Shown here one piece after another: positions 8,600 through 16,198 of a stretch of DNA of 64,000 bases. Made by a program: the position numbers and the translations under genes. Source of the DNA: CAJFUR01 sp904420575. Its GTDB lineage: Bacteria > Actinomycetota > Coriobacteriia > Coriobacteriales > Eggerthellaceae. How positions within the stretch are numbered: position 1 is the stretch's first letter; every line of letters begins with the position of its first letter. The notes below the pieces were generated by a model. It saw nothing but the letters and a program-made list of their open reading frames with translations, was not told the DNA's origin and made no database searches. The stretch is taken from positions 1,612,001 to 1,676,000 of the forward strand of contig OZ221973.1 in NCBI GenBank assembly GCA_965119745.1. Direction: 5' to 3'.

Positions 8600-8809
8600 C
8601 TAGATACCAGGGTAGGATATCTCCCACTCCTGCGGACATGTTGTAACGATTTCCTCGACCTCTGCTTTCAGCACGTTCGCGAGCATCTGGCACATGCAAT
8701 AGTCAGTGGACTCAGTACCCACGCGCGAGAGAGCCTCAGCCGTTCCAGAGATGGTGGTCAAGGAGTTCCGGAGCTGATCCTGGAAACATAGCAATTCCGC
8801 ATCGGTCAT
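8600..8809 (-). CDS. Small ICE protein, unknown function
   Basis: A 69-residue protein. ATG 8809 is preferred over 8857 because AAAGGA lies upstream at a workable distance. The sequence is largely helical (DQLRNSLTTISGTAEALSR) with four cysteines in the second half. The helix around NSLTTISGTAEAL loosely resembles a histidine-kinase dimerisation helix but there is no catalytic His or ATPase domain. It sits alone between the cargo pair and the mobilization operon. Confidence 0.5.
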   Translation of the reverse strand: MTDAELLCFQDQLRNSLTTISGTAEALSRVGTESTDYCMCQMLANVLKAEVEEIVTTCPQEWEISYPGI

Positions 8810-8873
8810 AAATGTATCTTTCCTTTGCGTTAACAATGCAGCTTTACATTTGAGCAATGGTAGCCCTTAGGGT

Positions 8874-9557
8874 CTATTCCCAGTGCCCTCCCACGACCTT
8901 AGTTTCCCAATGTCCTTCTTCCGCATGGCTCACAGTTTCGTATCCGGTGACCTCGCGGCGCACCTCGCTGTGGTGTCCCGACCCCTCACCAGCCTTCATA
9001 TGGGCTTTCGCATGAGCGGAGGTGTTGCCCGTGACGTCCTGGCCGCAGATGTTGCAAATCGAGACCTCGACAGTGGAGTAGACGGGAACGCTCTCGGTCC
9101 ACGCGGCCTTGTCGACGACCCATACCTGCTCGGTTTCCTCGACCCATTTCCTCTGCGGAGTGCTCTGCGCAGGAGCGGGGACATTCGCCCTGTCCTCGCT
9201 CTTCGGTTCAGAGCGCGAAGGGCTGGAGGCTGATTGCCCCGATGCCGCAGCAGCCGCATCGACTGCGTCATCGCCCTCATGGGAGACCGTCTCGTCACCA
9301 GCGGACTCCACGGCCTCCGCTTGCTGCGCGACGGGAATATCTTCCGCCTCACAGGCCTCGACGGCCTCCGGCTCATCGATGCCTCTAACGGCTCCGTCTG
9401 CGGCGTCCGCGACGGCGCGGCTCGCCCCGATTCCCCCTGCGCTCACGTCGGTCGAACATGATACGAGCGCCACGCCCAGAGCCAGCATGACGGCCAAGGC
9501 TGCGCAGACAACTGCCAGCTTTCCCTTGTCGCTTCTGGTCAGATCGCTGAACTTCAT
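8874..9557 (-). CDS. Membrane-anchored protein with a C-terminal zinc-finger-like region
   Basis: A 227-residue protein starting at ATG 9557 (AGGAAGGTGAGGAAG upstream). Residues 12-33 are a hydrophobic anchor ending LVSCS, an acceptable lipobox, so it may be a lipoprotein. An acidic Ala/Glu/Ser linker follows to about 125. The C-terminal part has WVVDKAAWTE, CNICGQ and a run of His residues (HAKAHM, GHHSE, HAEEGHWE), a possible Cys2His2 zinc site. Similar W-V-x-D-x-A-W-x-E / C-x2-CG modules occur in secreted proteins of Gram-positive gut bacteria, without known function. It is the last gene of the mobilization gene set. Confidence 0.7.
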   Translation of the reverse strand: MKFSDLTRSDKGKLAVVCAALAVMLALGVALVSCSTDVSAGGIGASRAVADAADGAVRGIDEPEAVEACEAEDIPVAQQAEAVESAGDETVSHEGDDAVDAAAAASGQSASSPSRSEPKSEDRANVPAPAQSTPQRKWVEETEQVWVVDKAAWTESVPVYSTVEVSICNICGQDVTGNTSAHAKAHMKAGEGSGHHSEVRREVTGYETVSHAEEGHWETKVVGGHWE

Positions 9558-9613
9558 CTTCCTCACCTTCCTACATGAAACGGAACACCGCTTTGATAAG
9601 CCAACGCACGAAA

Positions 9614-10189
9614 CTACCAACCAGCTTCATCCATATCGCCCCATTCCTCAGCCTGATCGTCCTCTTCCTTTTCCCGCACCCTGTTCTCTGTCTCGATCGA
9701 TGAGATGGCGGCATCCACCACATCGGCAGGTATTCCCGGCACCTTCGGATTAGGTTCCCCGGTCATCCGCTTGAAATACCCGTAGAGCTCTGCGATCCTC
9801 GCGTGCAACCCTTTCGAGGAGCTTCCGATGCACTCGTATGCCACCTCTTCGAACGCCTGGAGGTCCACGAGCTCTCCGAACACGCGCTTCATAATCGCCT
9901 CGCCGTCCACCACTACGAGCTCCACGTGCCCGAGCTCCTCGGCGTCGGCGAGGAGGAACTCCCATCCGCGCCTGCGCCTGGCTGCGGGCACCTGACCGTC
10001 GTCGTTGCTTTCCATCTTCTCCGCCTGGTAGCTGTGGGCGGCCATCCAGAGGCCGCCATCGCCTAAGGTGTCGAAGCGCACCTCGAAGTTGGTGAGCATG
10101 TTCGACTTTCCCAGGGGCGTGGCAGAGGTGAACGTTGCCGTATCGAACACGTCGAGCCTCTGGTCGTCGTATGTGACCTTCACTATCAT
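9614..10189 (-). CDS. Relaxase-associated protein, unknown function
   Basis: A 191-residue cytoplasmic protein whose ATG overlaps the relaxase stop (ATGA, 10186-10189), so the two are translationally coupled. The N-terminal half is a beta-rich domain (VKVTYDDQRLDVFDTATF) that may fold like a small ligand- or DNA-binding barrel. The second half is helical, with an acidic tail. Context suggests an auxiliary factor for DNA processing, but no family is recognised. Confidence 0.7.
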   Translation of the reverse strand: MIVKVTYDDQRLDVFDTATFTSATPLGKSNMLTNFEVRFDTLGDGGLWMAAHSYQAEKMESNDDGQVPAARRRRGWEFLLADAEELGHVELVVVDGEAIMKRVFGELVDLQAFEEVAYECIGSSSKGLHARIAELYGYFKRMTGEPNPKVPGIPADVVDAAISSIETENRVREKEEDDQAEEWGDMDEAGW

Positions 10190-11415
10190 CTGTCGCTCCT
10201 CTCGCGGTTGCGCCTCTGTTCGGCCTCCTGGGTCCTTGGCGCGGGCTGGTGCTGGTTTCCGCGCCGCCTCGTCGATGCGGGAGCCGAGTCGCTCCTGCTC
10301 TTATGAGTCATGAGGTTGTTCTCGGCGACGTACACGCGCGCCTCGGCCAGACGCCTGAAGCCCTCGCTTCCCAGCTGATCCCTGCGGGCGAGGGTGGCAG
10401 CCCTCGCATCGAAGTCCTCCAGGTATCGGATGTCGAACTTCGCGCACGTCTCAAGGACGGCGGAGAGCCTAGAGAGGTCCTGCAGGTCGTTGAGCTCCAC
10501 TGCGCTCACAGCCCGTCGGCGTATCTCGCCCTCGGTCTTGCGCTCGGGGTGGTATGCCGACTGCCTCTCGAAGCGGCTCTTGAGCATCTGCTTGCCGAAG
10601 GTGAAGCCGAGCCTCTCGCCGGACACCTTCTTGGACGGCTCGTCGGCGAGCGAGAAGATCCAGTCGTCGCGCCGGGCCTTCGATGAGTTGTCGGCCACGT
10701 CGATGCTGAGTCGTCTGAGAGCCTCCATGAAGTCGGTTTCGCTTCGGGACGTGTTCTTCGCCAGCGCCACGCGCGCCCTGATGTCGCCAACCCACGAGTA
10801 GTTGCCGGAGCGCATGATCTCCTTCTCGGCGCGCCCGAAGTAGATGCCCTGGCGCGTACGGGCCGTCTTGGGCTCGGCGCTCTTCTGGGATCTCTCGGGC
10901 ATGACGTTTGAGAGTCCCGTGAGCCCTCGATCGCGCGCCATGTCCTGGAGCGCCCGGTTCAAGTCCTCGGGATGCTCGGTCTGCATGCGGTAGCCGGTCT
11001 TCAGGTTCACGTTGTTGACGACCACGTGCGCATGGGGGATGCGCCCCTCGTTGTCCTCGTGGTAGACGATCGCCACCTCGTGATCCGGGAAGTACGCACC
11101 GACCCATGCCTGGGCAAGCCCCCGAAGGGACGCGAGGTCGATGCGGTCCTCCGGGTCGGGCGAGATGACGAAGTGCTTGAAGGTGCGCGCCTTGAGTCCT
11201 CGCCACTCTGAGTTGGTGCCGTAGGCTTCCCTCGTGGCGTCCATCTCTACATCCCAATCGACGAAGATCGCGCTCTGGCCGCGATCCTCGCACACCCACT
11301 CTCCGTTGAGCGGCAAGTTCAGGACGTCGCGTCCGATGGCGCGGTTCTTCTTCTCCAGGTAGCGTCTGATGCCAGCCACCGGCCCGTGCCCCGATATCGG
11401 CTTCAGGATCGGCAT
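10186..11415 (-). CDS. MobP-type relaxase (conjugative nickase)
   Basis: A 409-residue relaxase that would nick oriT and pilot the strand into the recipient. The HUH motif is clear: HxDxxxxxxPHAHxxxN with His119, His128, His130 and Asn134. Tyr19 in the N-terminal helix is the best candidate for the DNA-linking tyrosine. The domain covers about residues 1-190; the remainder is a basic helical region with many Arg/Lys, ending in a Ser/Pro/Arg-rich tail. Three bases separate it from the mobC stop. Length is normal for MOBP relaxases of Tn1549-like elements. Confidence 0.93.
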   Translation of the reverse strand: MPILKPISGHGPVAGIRRYLEKKNRAIGRDVLNLPLNGEWVCEDRGQSAIFVDWDVEMDATREAYGTNSEWRGLKARTFKHFVISPDPEDRIDLASLRGLAQAWVGAYFPDHEVAIVYHEDNEGRIPHAHVVVNNVNLKTGYRMQTEHPEDLNRALQDMARDRGLTGLSNVMPERSQKSAEPKTARTRQGIYFGRAEKEIMRSGNYSWVGDIRARVALAKNTSRSETDFMEALRRLSIDVADNSSKARRDDWIFSLADEPSKKVSGERLGFTFGKQMLKSRFERQSAYHPERKTEGEIRRRAVSAVELNDLQDLSRLSAVLETCAKFDIRYLEDFDARAATLARRDQLGSEGFRRLAEARVYVAENNLMTHKSRSDSAPASTRRRGNQHQPAPRTQEAEQRRNRERSDR

Positions 11416-11418
11416 CGC

Positions 11419-11838
11419 TTACGCCTCCATGATCGTCGAGCACTGGATGCGCGCCAGCTCGTAGACGATCCGCTCGGCGTTCTCGTTCACTGCCGCGAGC
11501 TCCGTTTCGATGGTCTCGGCCTTCGGAGCGATGAGCTCTGTGGTCGCCTTGCCGTGGACGATGTAGTAGTTGATCGAGTTCATGGCATGCACGGCCTGGT
11601 TGTAGTGGTAGCCCCAGCGCGTGAGCTCCCGCGACATCTGGCGCATCGTCTTCCTGTCGATGACGACGCCGTCGGGGATCTCTCCCTTGGCCGCTTCGGC
11701 GAGCATGGGGATGCGGATGAGGTAGCGCAGGTACTTGGACTGCGAGAGCTCCGACACGCGGCAGCGCTCGACGAGCTTCTGGTAGTCGTCCTCCGCGAGT
11801 CGGAAGCTCAAGGTCCTGGTCTTGTTCATGGGGTTCAT
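11419..11838 (-). CDS. mobC: MobC-like relaxosome accessory protein
   Basis: A 139-residue DNA-binding protein. ATG 11838 is chosen because AGGAGGT lies six bases upstream. The N-terminus (TRTLSFRLAEDDYQKLVERC) is a ribbon-helix-helix strand and helix. The C-terminal half has the MobC-type motif with REL-x2-WGYHYNQAVHAMN. It probably binds oriT in the intergenic region just upstream and recruits the relaxase encoded next. Confidence 0.88.
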   Translation of the reverse strand: MNPMNKTRTLSFRLAEDDYQKLVERCRVSELSQSKYLRYLIRIPMLAEAAKGEIPDGVVIDRKTMRQMSRELTRWGYHYNQAVHAMNSINYYIVHGKATTELIAPKAETIETELAAVNENAERIVYELARIQCSTIMEA

Positions 11839-11865
11839 AGGAATACCTCCTAGTAGTTGTTCCAA

Positions 11866-12102
11866 AAGATTCGTATCAGGGGCGCGGGGGATCCCCCGCC
11901 AAGCGGAGGCGAAGGGCGCAAGTCCCGAGCGCCTGCGCTTGCCACACCCCCGGGAGTTGGCGGAGCGGAGCCCCCACGAGGCTCAAGCGACATGACTGCT
12001 CCATCGCCTCCCGGGGCAAGTGCTATGGCGTCATCGAAGATGTAATACGCCATAGGCTACTTGCTGGATTCGGCGTCTAAGCGCCGATAAGTCCCAAGGT
12101 GG
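11866..12102. other. Candidate origin of transfer (oriT)
   Basis: This noncoding stretch lies immediately upstream of mobC, where MOBP elements keep oriT. It holds a perfect 16-bp palindrome GCGGGGGATCCCCCGC (11884-11899), a 9-bp inverted repeat CTATGGCGT / ACGCCATAG (12023-12031 and 12047-12055) and a smaller CGGCG/CGCCG dyad near 12071-12086. I see no recognisable nic consensus, so the call rests on position and dyads. Confidence 0.45.
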
Positions 12103-13011
12103 TCACTTAGTGCACATTTTCGAGATTCGGGCGCTTATCCGCCTTATCTCAGAGACGGCCTCGCAATCTGCCTTCGAGGGATTTCCATCCATCGACGACA
12201 TGTACGAGCGGAGATCGTCGAGGATGCGGACGAGCCTCTTGTCGCAGGGGCTCTCCAGATCGAGCTTGCGCTTGAGGTACTCGGTCGTCTCCTTCTTCGA
12301 GAGCCCTGCGGGGCGGCTCACGTAAAGGCGCGTCTGCTTCTCCCTCGGAAGGCCCTTGAGCATCTCGATGCTCGATGCCGAGAGCCTTCCCTCGTCGGCC
12401 TCGATCGCCCAGTTCCAGGAAAGGTCGCTCTGGATGGTCTTGGCCATCTTCTCGTCGCGCAAGATCGTCCTTCCCGAGACGGACCTCCCGGTCTGCTGTT
12501 CGATCATCTCCGCCTTGATGTCCTCTGTTCGCTTTCCCTTGAGCGACGGGTCTTCCGCGCGGAGGCGCTCCGCCTCGATGCCGAGCGCCTCCGTCGCGAA
12601 TGCCCTCTCGGTCACCGTGAGCGAGCGCACGAAGTAGTTCGCCGTGTGGAGGAGCGTTATCGCCTGGGCGTCCGTGATGCCCTCGACGATCCGGCAGGGA
12701 ATGCGCGAGAACGACTCATTGTCTTTAGCGAGGAGGCGGAAAGCCTCAAGGCGGCGGTGCCCGGAAATCATCTGGTAGCCGCCGTCGTCAAGCCGCCTCA
12801 CGAGCGGGAGGTCGGTGAGGCCGTCGCGTTCGATCGAGTTCGCGAGCTGCTTTATGGCAGAAGCGTCCATCGAGTAAGCGACGTTCGCGGGATGCACCGC
12901 GATGTCGTTGACATCGATCTCAAGGACGGGGAAGCGCTCGCGTGTCTTGGACTTCTCGTCCAAAAGTCCGGAGATCGAGAACGCCTTGGCGACGTCGCTA
13001 GTCGAGCTCAT
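12103..13011 (-). CDS. parB: ParB/Spo0J-family partition protein
   Basis: A 302-residue partition protein. The ParB N-terminal CTPase/nuclease-like domain spans about residues 28-120, with GHRR (84-87) as box II; a central helix-turn-helix region follows (about 125-200). The start overlaps the parA stop by 14 bases, which shows an operon. It would bind a centromere-like site and work with ParA to keep the circular or integrated ICE in daughter cells. No parS-like array is visible nearby. Confidence 0.92.
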   Translation of the reverse strand: MSSTSDVAKAFSISGLLDEKSKTRERFPVLEIDVNDIAVHPANVAYSMDASAIKQLANSIERDGLTDLPLVRRLDDGGYQMISGHRRLEAFRLLAKDNESFSRIPCRIVEGITDAQAITLLHTANYFVRSLTVTERAFATEALGIEAERLRAEDPSLKGKRTEDIKAEMIEQQTGRSVSGRTILRDEKMAKTIQSDLSWNWAIEADEGRLSASSIEMLKGLPREKQTRLYVSRPAGLSKKETTEYLKRKLDLESPCDKRLVRILDDLRSYMSSMDGNPSKADCEAVSEIRRISARISKMCTK

Positions 13012-13765
13012 TGAGCACCTCCTCCGCCAAGGCCGCGTAGTCGCGCGCTGGCCTGCTTCCGGGCTCGAACGATGACACCGGCGTCCACTGCCAGCTTCCC
13101 TCGCCGACCTTGGATGAGGCGTGGATCACACTTGAGAACTGCGTGTCGGGGAAGAAACGGTCGAGCACCTCTGCTCCCGTCCTCTCGGCTTTGGTCATGC
13201 GGCCGGGAACGCAGGTGCGCAGGATTCGGTACTTGGGGCAGGGCATGCGAAGCGCCTCGGCGATGGATTTGGTTGCCTCCACCGTGAGCGCCGTGCCCCG
13301 CATGACCGTCGAGTCGAGCTTCACCGGGATGACGACGATGCCGCCGTCCGCAGCCGCGAAGTACGCGTTAAAGGCCAGGCGCTTGAGCACAGGAGAGCAG
13401 TCGATGATCGCGATGTCGTAGGTGTCGTCTGCGTCATCGAGCGCGAACTTGAGCCTCTGCTCGCGCAGCAGCAGCTCGTTCTGGTCGACGAGCTCGATGG
13501 TCGACGGGATCACGGAGAGGTTCTCCGTTTCGGTCTCAAAGGCGAGGGCGGCGATGGAGGCCTGCCCGTATAGCAGCTCTATGGAGCTTCGGCCCTCCGT
13601 CTTTGCCCTGTCGTAGAGTCCGTAGTAGTCGGTCGCGGAGGCCTGGGGGTCGAGGTCGATCAGGAGCACCCGGCTGCCAGCATCGGCGTAGATGCTGGCG
13701 AGGTTCACGGCGCTCGTCGTCTTGCCCACACCTCCCTTGTAGTTGGAGATGGCTATGGTGCGCAT
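12998..13765 (-). CDS. parA: ParA-family partition ATPase
   Basis: A 255-residue Walker-type ATPase. The deviant Walker A KGGVGKTT is at residues 10-17, Walker A' IDLDPQASAT near 40-49 and Walker B IIDCSP near 120. There is no N-terminal DNA-binding extension, so autoregulation by ParA itself is less likely. Its promoter instead carries a copy of the element-wide AGTTCA-N4-TGAACT operator. It is translationally overlapped with parB. Confidence 0.94.
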   Translation of the reverse strand: MRTIAISNYKGGVGKTTSAVNLASIYADAGSRVLLIDLDPQASATDYYGLYDRAKTEGRSSIELLYGQASIAALAFETETENLSVIPSTIELVDQNELLLREQRLKFALDDADDTYDIAIIDCSPVLKRLAFNAYFAAADGGIVVIPVKLDSTVMRGTALTVEATKSIAEALRMPCPKYRILRTCVPGRMTKAERTGAEVLDRFFPDTQFSSVIHASSKVGEGSWQWTPVSSFEPGSRPARDYAALAEEVLNELD

Positions 13766-13842
13766 GATTGTCCTTTCTCCCTTGCATCTCGCGCCCGCAG
13801 GTTGGAGGTTGGGCGCTTAGGTGACTTTGTATTACATTCGGT

Positions 13843-13885
13843 ATTGTACCCTAAAACAGTTCAAAAGTGAACTGTTTTAGGGTAC
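13843..13885 (-). promoter_or_regulatory. parA promoter with an 18-bp inverted-repeat operator
   Basis: Read on the minus strand, TTCACT (13871-13866) and TACAAT (13848-13843) lie 17 bp apart. A perfect inverted repeat of 18-bp arms (13846-13863 and 13868-13885) with a 4-base centre covers both boxes; its core is AGTTCA-N4-TGAACT (13858-13873). The same core occurs three times at 34,963-35,044. Confidence 0.75.
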
Positions 13886-13895
13886 TTTGCAAACG

Positions 13896-14273
13896 CTACC
13901 ACCAGGCGTGGTAGAAGAGCTCCTCGTCCTCGCCGGTCTCTTCGAGCACGTGCTCCAGCATGCTGATCGTCTGGTCGATGCAGTCTGTGTAGTACTCGTC
14001 GCCGTAGCCGAATGCTCCGAAGAAGAAGCCCTCCTGCACCGGGAGGAGCTTGGGCGCCAGGAAGCGGTCGCCTTTCACGAGCCTGCAGTCGTCCATGAGG
14101 CAGATGAGGTCTTGTCTGCAGACCGGGTAGTATTCGCAGTTCTCGATGTAGCCGTCTGTTGTGTTGCGCTCGAACCAGCCGTGGATGTGGTTCGCCTTGC
14201 GCCAGTAGGCCAGAAGCTCGTGCTCGGCGTTTCCGCCCTTGGCTCTGCGGGTGAGGTACATGTCGAGTCCCAT
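13896..14273 (-). CDS. Hypothetical protein of mobile elements (MGLDMYL family)
   Basis: A 125-residue acidic protein. ATG 14273 follows AAAGGA; the N-terminus MGLDMYLTRRAKG is a pattern shared by small proteins of phages and plasmids in Gram-positive bacteria. It is rich in Tyr, Trp and Cys (a Cys-Glu-Tyr-Tyr-Pro-Val-Cys segment near residue 50). There is no signal peptide or membrane helix. The function of the family is not known to me. Confidence 0.65.
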   Translation of the reverse strand: MGLDMYLTRRAKGGNAEHELLAYWRKANHIHGWFERNTTDGYIENCEYYPVCRQDLICLMDDCRLVKGDRFLAPKLLPVQEGFFFGAFGYGDEYYTDCIDQTISMLEHVLEETGEDEELFYHAWW

Positions 14274-14376
14274 TTTCGTGCGTCCTTTCAATCGTTGCTG
14301 GATGTCCCCGGGATCCCGCCCGGGCCTTGCGACCCGGACGGGAGCGGGTGTCCTCCTCTGGAGGAACGGAGGTCGT

Positions 14377-14751
14377 TTATTCCTCCGAGAGACCGTAGCT
14401 CATGGCGTTGATGTGGTGGCGGATCATCGCCCTATCCTCGCCGACAACCGTGATGGCGACGACGTCGAAGCGCACCGCGCAGTTGCAGATGTCCGGGTTC
14501 TCGGCGAGGTAGCTCATCGACATGCGCTCGAAATCATCGCGCTGCATGGCGGCCTCGTCGAAGCCGAACCCCTCGACCCTTCCGTCGCGCCCCTTCACCT
14601 GGACGAAGACGATTGAGTCCTCGTCGTCGGCGATGATGTCGAACTTTCCTTCGCCGTCCGGGCATTCCCAGTTCGCATCGAGGATCTCGTAGCCCCGGCG
14701 CTTGAGGAACATCTCTGCCGCGTCCTGTACGTGCTTGCTGAATTCCTTCAT
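14377..14751 (-). CDS. YraN/UPF0102-like nuclease-fold protein
   Basis: A 124-residue protein starting at ATG 14751 after GGAGGTC. The pattern (A-x3-L-x2-RGYEILDANWEC, GKFDIIADDED, IVFVQVKGR) matches the restriction-endonuclease-like core of UPF0102 proteins, with Asp in FDII and the Q-V-K triad as presumed metal-binding residues. The usual E-I-D motif is F-D-I here. The role of these proteins is poorly defined, possibly processing of branched DNA. As an element-borne copy it may assist ICE DNA metabolism. Confidence 0.75.
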   Translation of the reverse strand: MKEFSKHVQDAAEMFLKRRGYEILDANWECPDGEGKFDIIADDEDSIVFVQVKGRDGRVEGFGFDEAAMQRDDFERMSMSYLAENPDICNCAVRFDVVAITVVGEDRAMIRHHINAMSYGLSEE

Positions 14752-15196
14752 TCGAATCGACCTCCAATTCGTCTTCGGCTCGGCCCCTTTGGCCTGCCTT
14801 GTGAGGCGCATGGCGCACGGCGTCGCGGCCGCGCAAGGGAGGAAGCGAAACGGCGGATCGAGGAAGAATCTCTGCCGTGCTGGTTTTCCCATTTGTTTTC
14901 GGAGTCTTGGGAAGCGAATTCCTCCCTGAAAAGAAATGGGAAAAGCATCGCGGCCCTTGCGCGGCAACGAGCGGCGCTGTGCGAGGGTGCGACGTTCAAG
15001 GAAGGCGAAGGGGCATGTGCGAGATGCGGAGGTTGCGTCTGTGAAGGAAACAGCGCGCCTGCGTGGGAGGATGATCCGCCCGGGCGGAGAAGATATGCGA
15101 AAAAGGGACACCCGGAACGGAAGTTCGGCTTCATCGCTTAGAATGAGTAATCGACGCATGCAATACAGATGGGGCGCAACAGAAGGGACAGGGATC
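14752..15196. repeat. Noncoding region with nested inverted repeats
   Basis: No gene is supported in this 445-base gap. It carries two nested pairs of arms: CCGCGCAAGGG (14829-14839) with CCCTTGCGCGG (14954-14964), and TTTTCCCATTT (14884-14894) with AAATGGGAAAA (14934-14944). The inner and outer centres differ by about 18 bases. The right part holds the likely promoter of the WYL gene (TAGAAT near 15,138). Confidence 0.55.
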
Positions 15197-16186
15197 ATGG
15201 CGAACAACAGCAAGTCCAAGCTGAAGCTGCTGTACCTGAAGCGCATCCTCGAAGAGGAGACCGACGAGAGCCACGGGCTGTCCATGACGCAGCTCATCGA
15301 TCGTTTGCATGCCTACGAGATACCGGCGGAGCGCAAGGGCGTCTACCGCGACCTTGAGACGCTCAAGGAATTCGGCCTCGACATCCGCACCTACCAGAGG
15401 AACCCGGTGCAGTACGCGGTCGTAAGGCGTGACTTCACCCTGTCCGAGCTGATGCTTCTCGTGGACGCAGTGGAATCGTGCAAGTTCCTCACGAAGAGCC
15501 AGTCAAGGTCGTTAACCACTAATCTGAAGCTTCTTGCGAGTGACCACGAGCGTGCGCTACTCGACCGTCGGATACACGTACAGGGAAGAATCACGTCCAA
15601 GAAGGACGGGGTGTTCGGATGCATCGACGTTCTGCACGACGCGATGCGCCAGCACAAGAAGGTCTCCTTCATGTACTACAAGTTCAACCTCAAGGGCGAG
15701 CGCAGGGCGACACATGACGGCAAGCCGCACGAGGTGACGCCCGTGGGCATCACCTACTGGGACGGCTATTACTATCTGACCGCGTGGAACGACGATCACG
15801 AATGCATGACCGAGTTCAGAATTGATCGCATGGAAAGATTACGGGTGTCCCAAAACGCGGCAACGCGAAACGAGGAGATAACGCATCATACATTCGACGG
15901 AGACGACCACGAGAGCTTCGGGCGCTTCGGCGGTGAGTCGGTCACCGCGACGCTCCTCGTCGACGGTGACAAGGTGGAGATTATCATGGACCGCTTCGGC
16001 GATGCCGCCGAGATGTGCGAGCACGACGATGAGACCGCGAAAGCGATCGTGAAGATCCGAAAGTCCGAACCGTTTTTTGGTTGGATAGCGGGGCTTGGAG
16101 GCACCGTGAGAATACATGGGCCGAAGAGCTTGAGAGATGAATATAACGAATATCTTCGATCATTGATTAAAGAGAATGAAATCTAA
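15197..16186 (+). CDS. WYL-domain transcriptional regulator
   Basis: A 329-residue regulator. Residues 8-65 are a winged helix (LKLLYLKRILEE, then QLIDRLHAYEI and VYRDLETLKEFGLDI). A WYL ligand-sensing domain covers about 150-220, with the PVGITYWDGYYYLTAW strand in place of the canonical W-Y-L. A C-terminal WCX-like part with HGPKSLRDEYNEYL follows. ATG 15197 follows AAGGGA. WYL proteins of this type often guard anti-phage loci as repressors (BrxR/CapW family). Here it precedes the fusion protein by 12 bases, so they form one operon, and it may also control the convergent phosphorothioation operon. Confidence 0.9.
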   Translation: MANNSKSKLKLLYLKRILEEETDESHGLSMTQLIDRLHAYEIPAERKGVYRDLETLKEFGLDIRTYQRNPVQYAVVRRDFTLSELMLLVDAVESCKFLTKSQSRSLTTNLKLLASDHERALLDRRIHVQGRITSKKDGVFGCIDVLHDAMRQHKKVSFMYYKFNLKGERRATHDGKPHEVTPVGITYWDGYYYLTAWNDDHECMTEFRIDRMERLRVSQNAATRNEEITHHTFDGDDHESFGRFGGESVTATLLVDGDKVEIIMDRFGDAAEMCEHDDETAKAIVKIRKSEPFFGWIAGLGGTVRIHGPKSLRDEYNEYLRSLIKENEI

Positions 16187-16198
16187 GGTTAATGCATC

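Noticed and set aside
8624..8632. CTCCCACTC matches nine bases of the guaA end, a possible second attachment site.
   Set aside because: The match is too short, lies inside a coding frame and would cut the element between its own gene groups.
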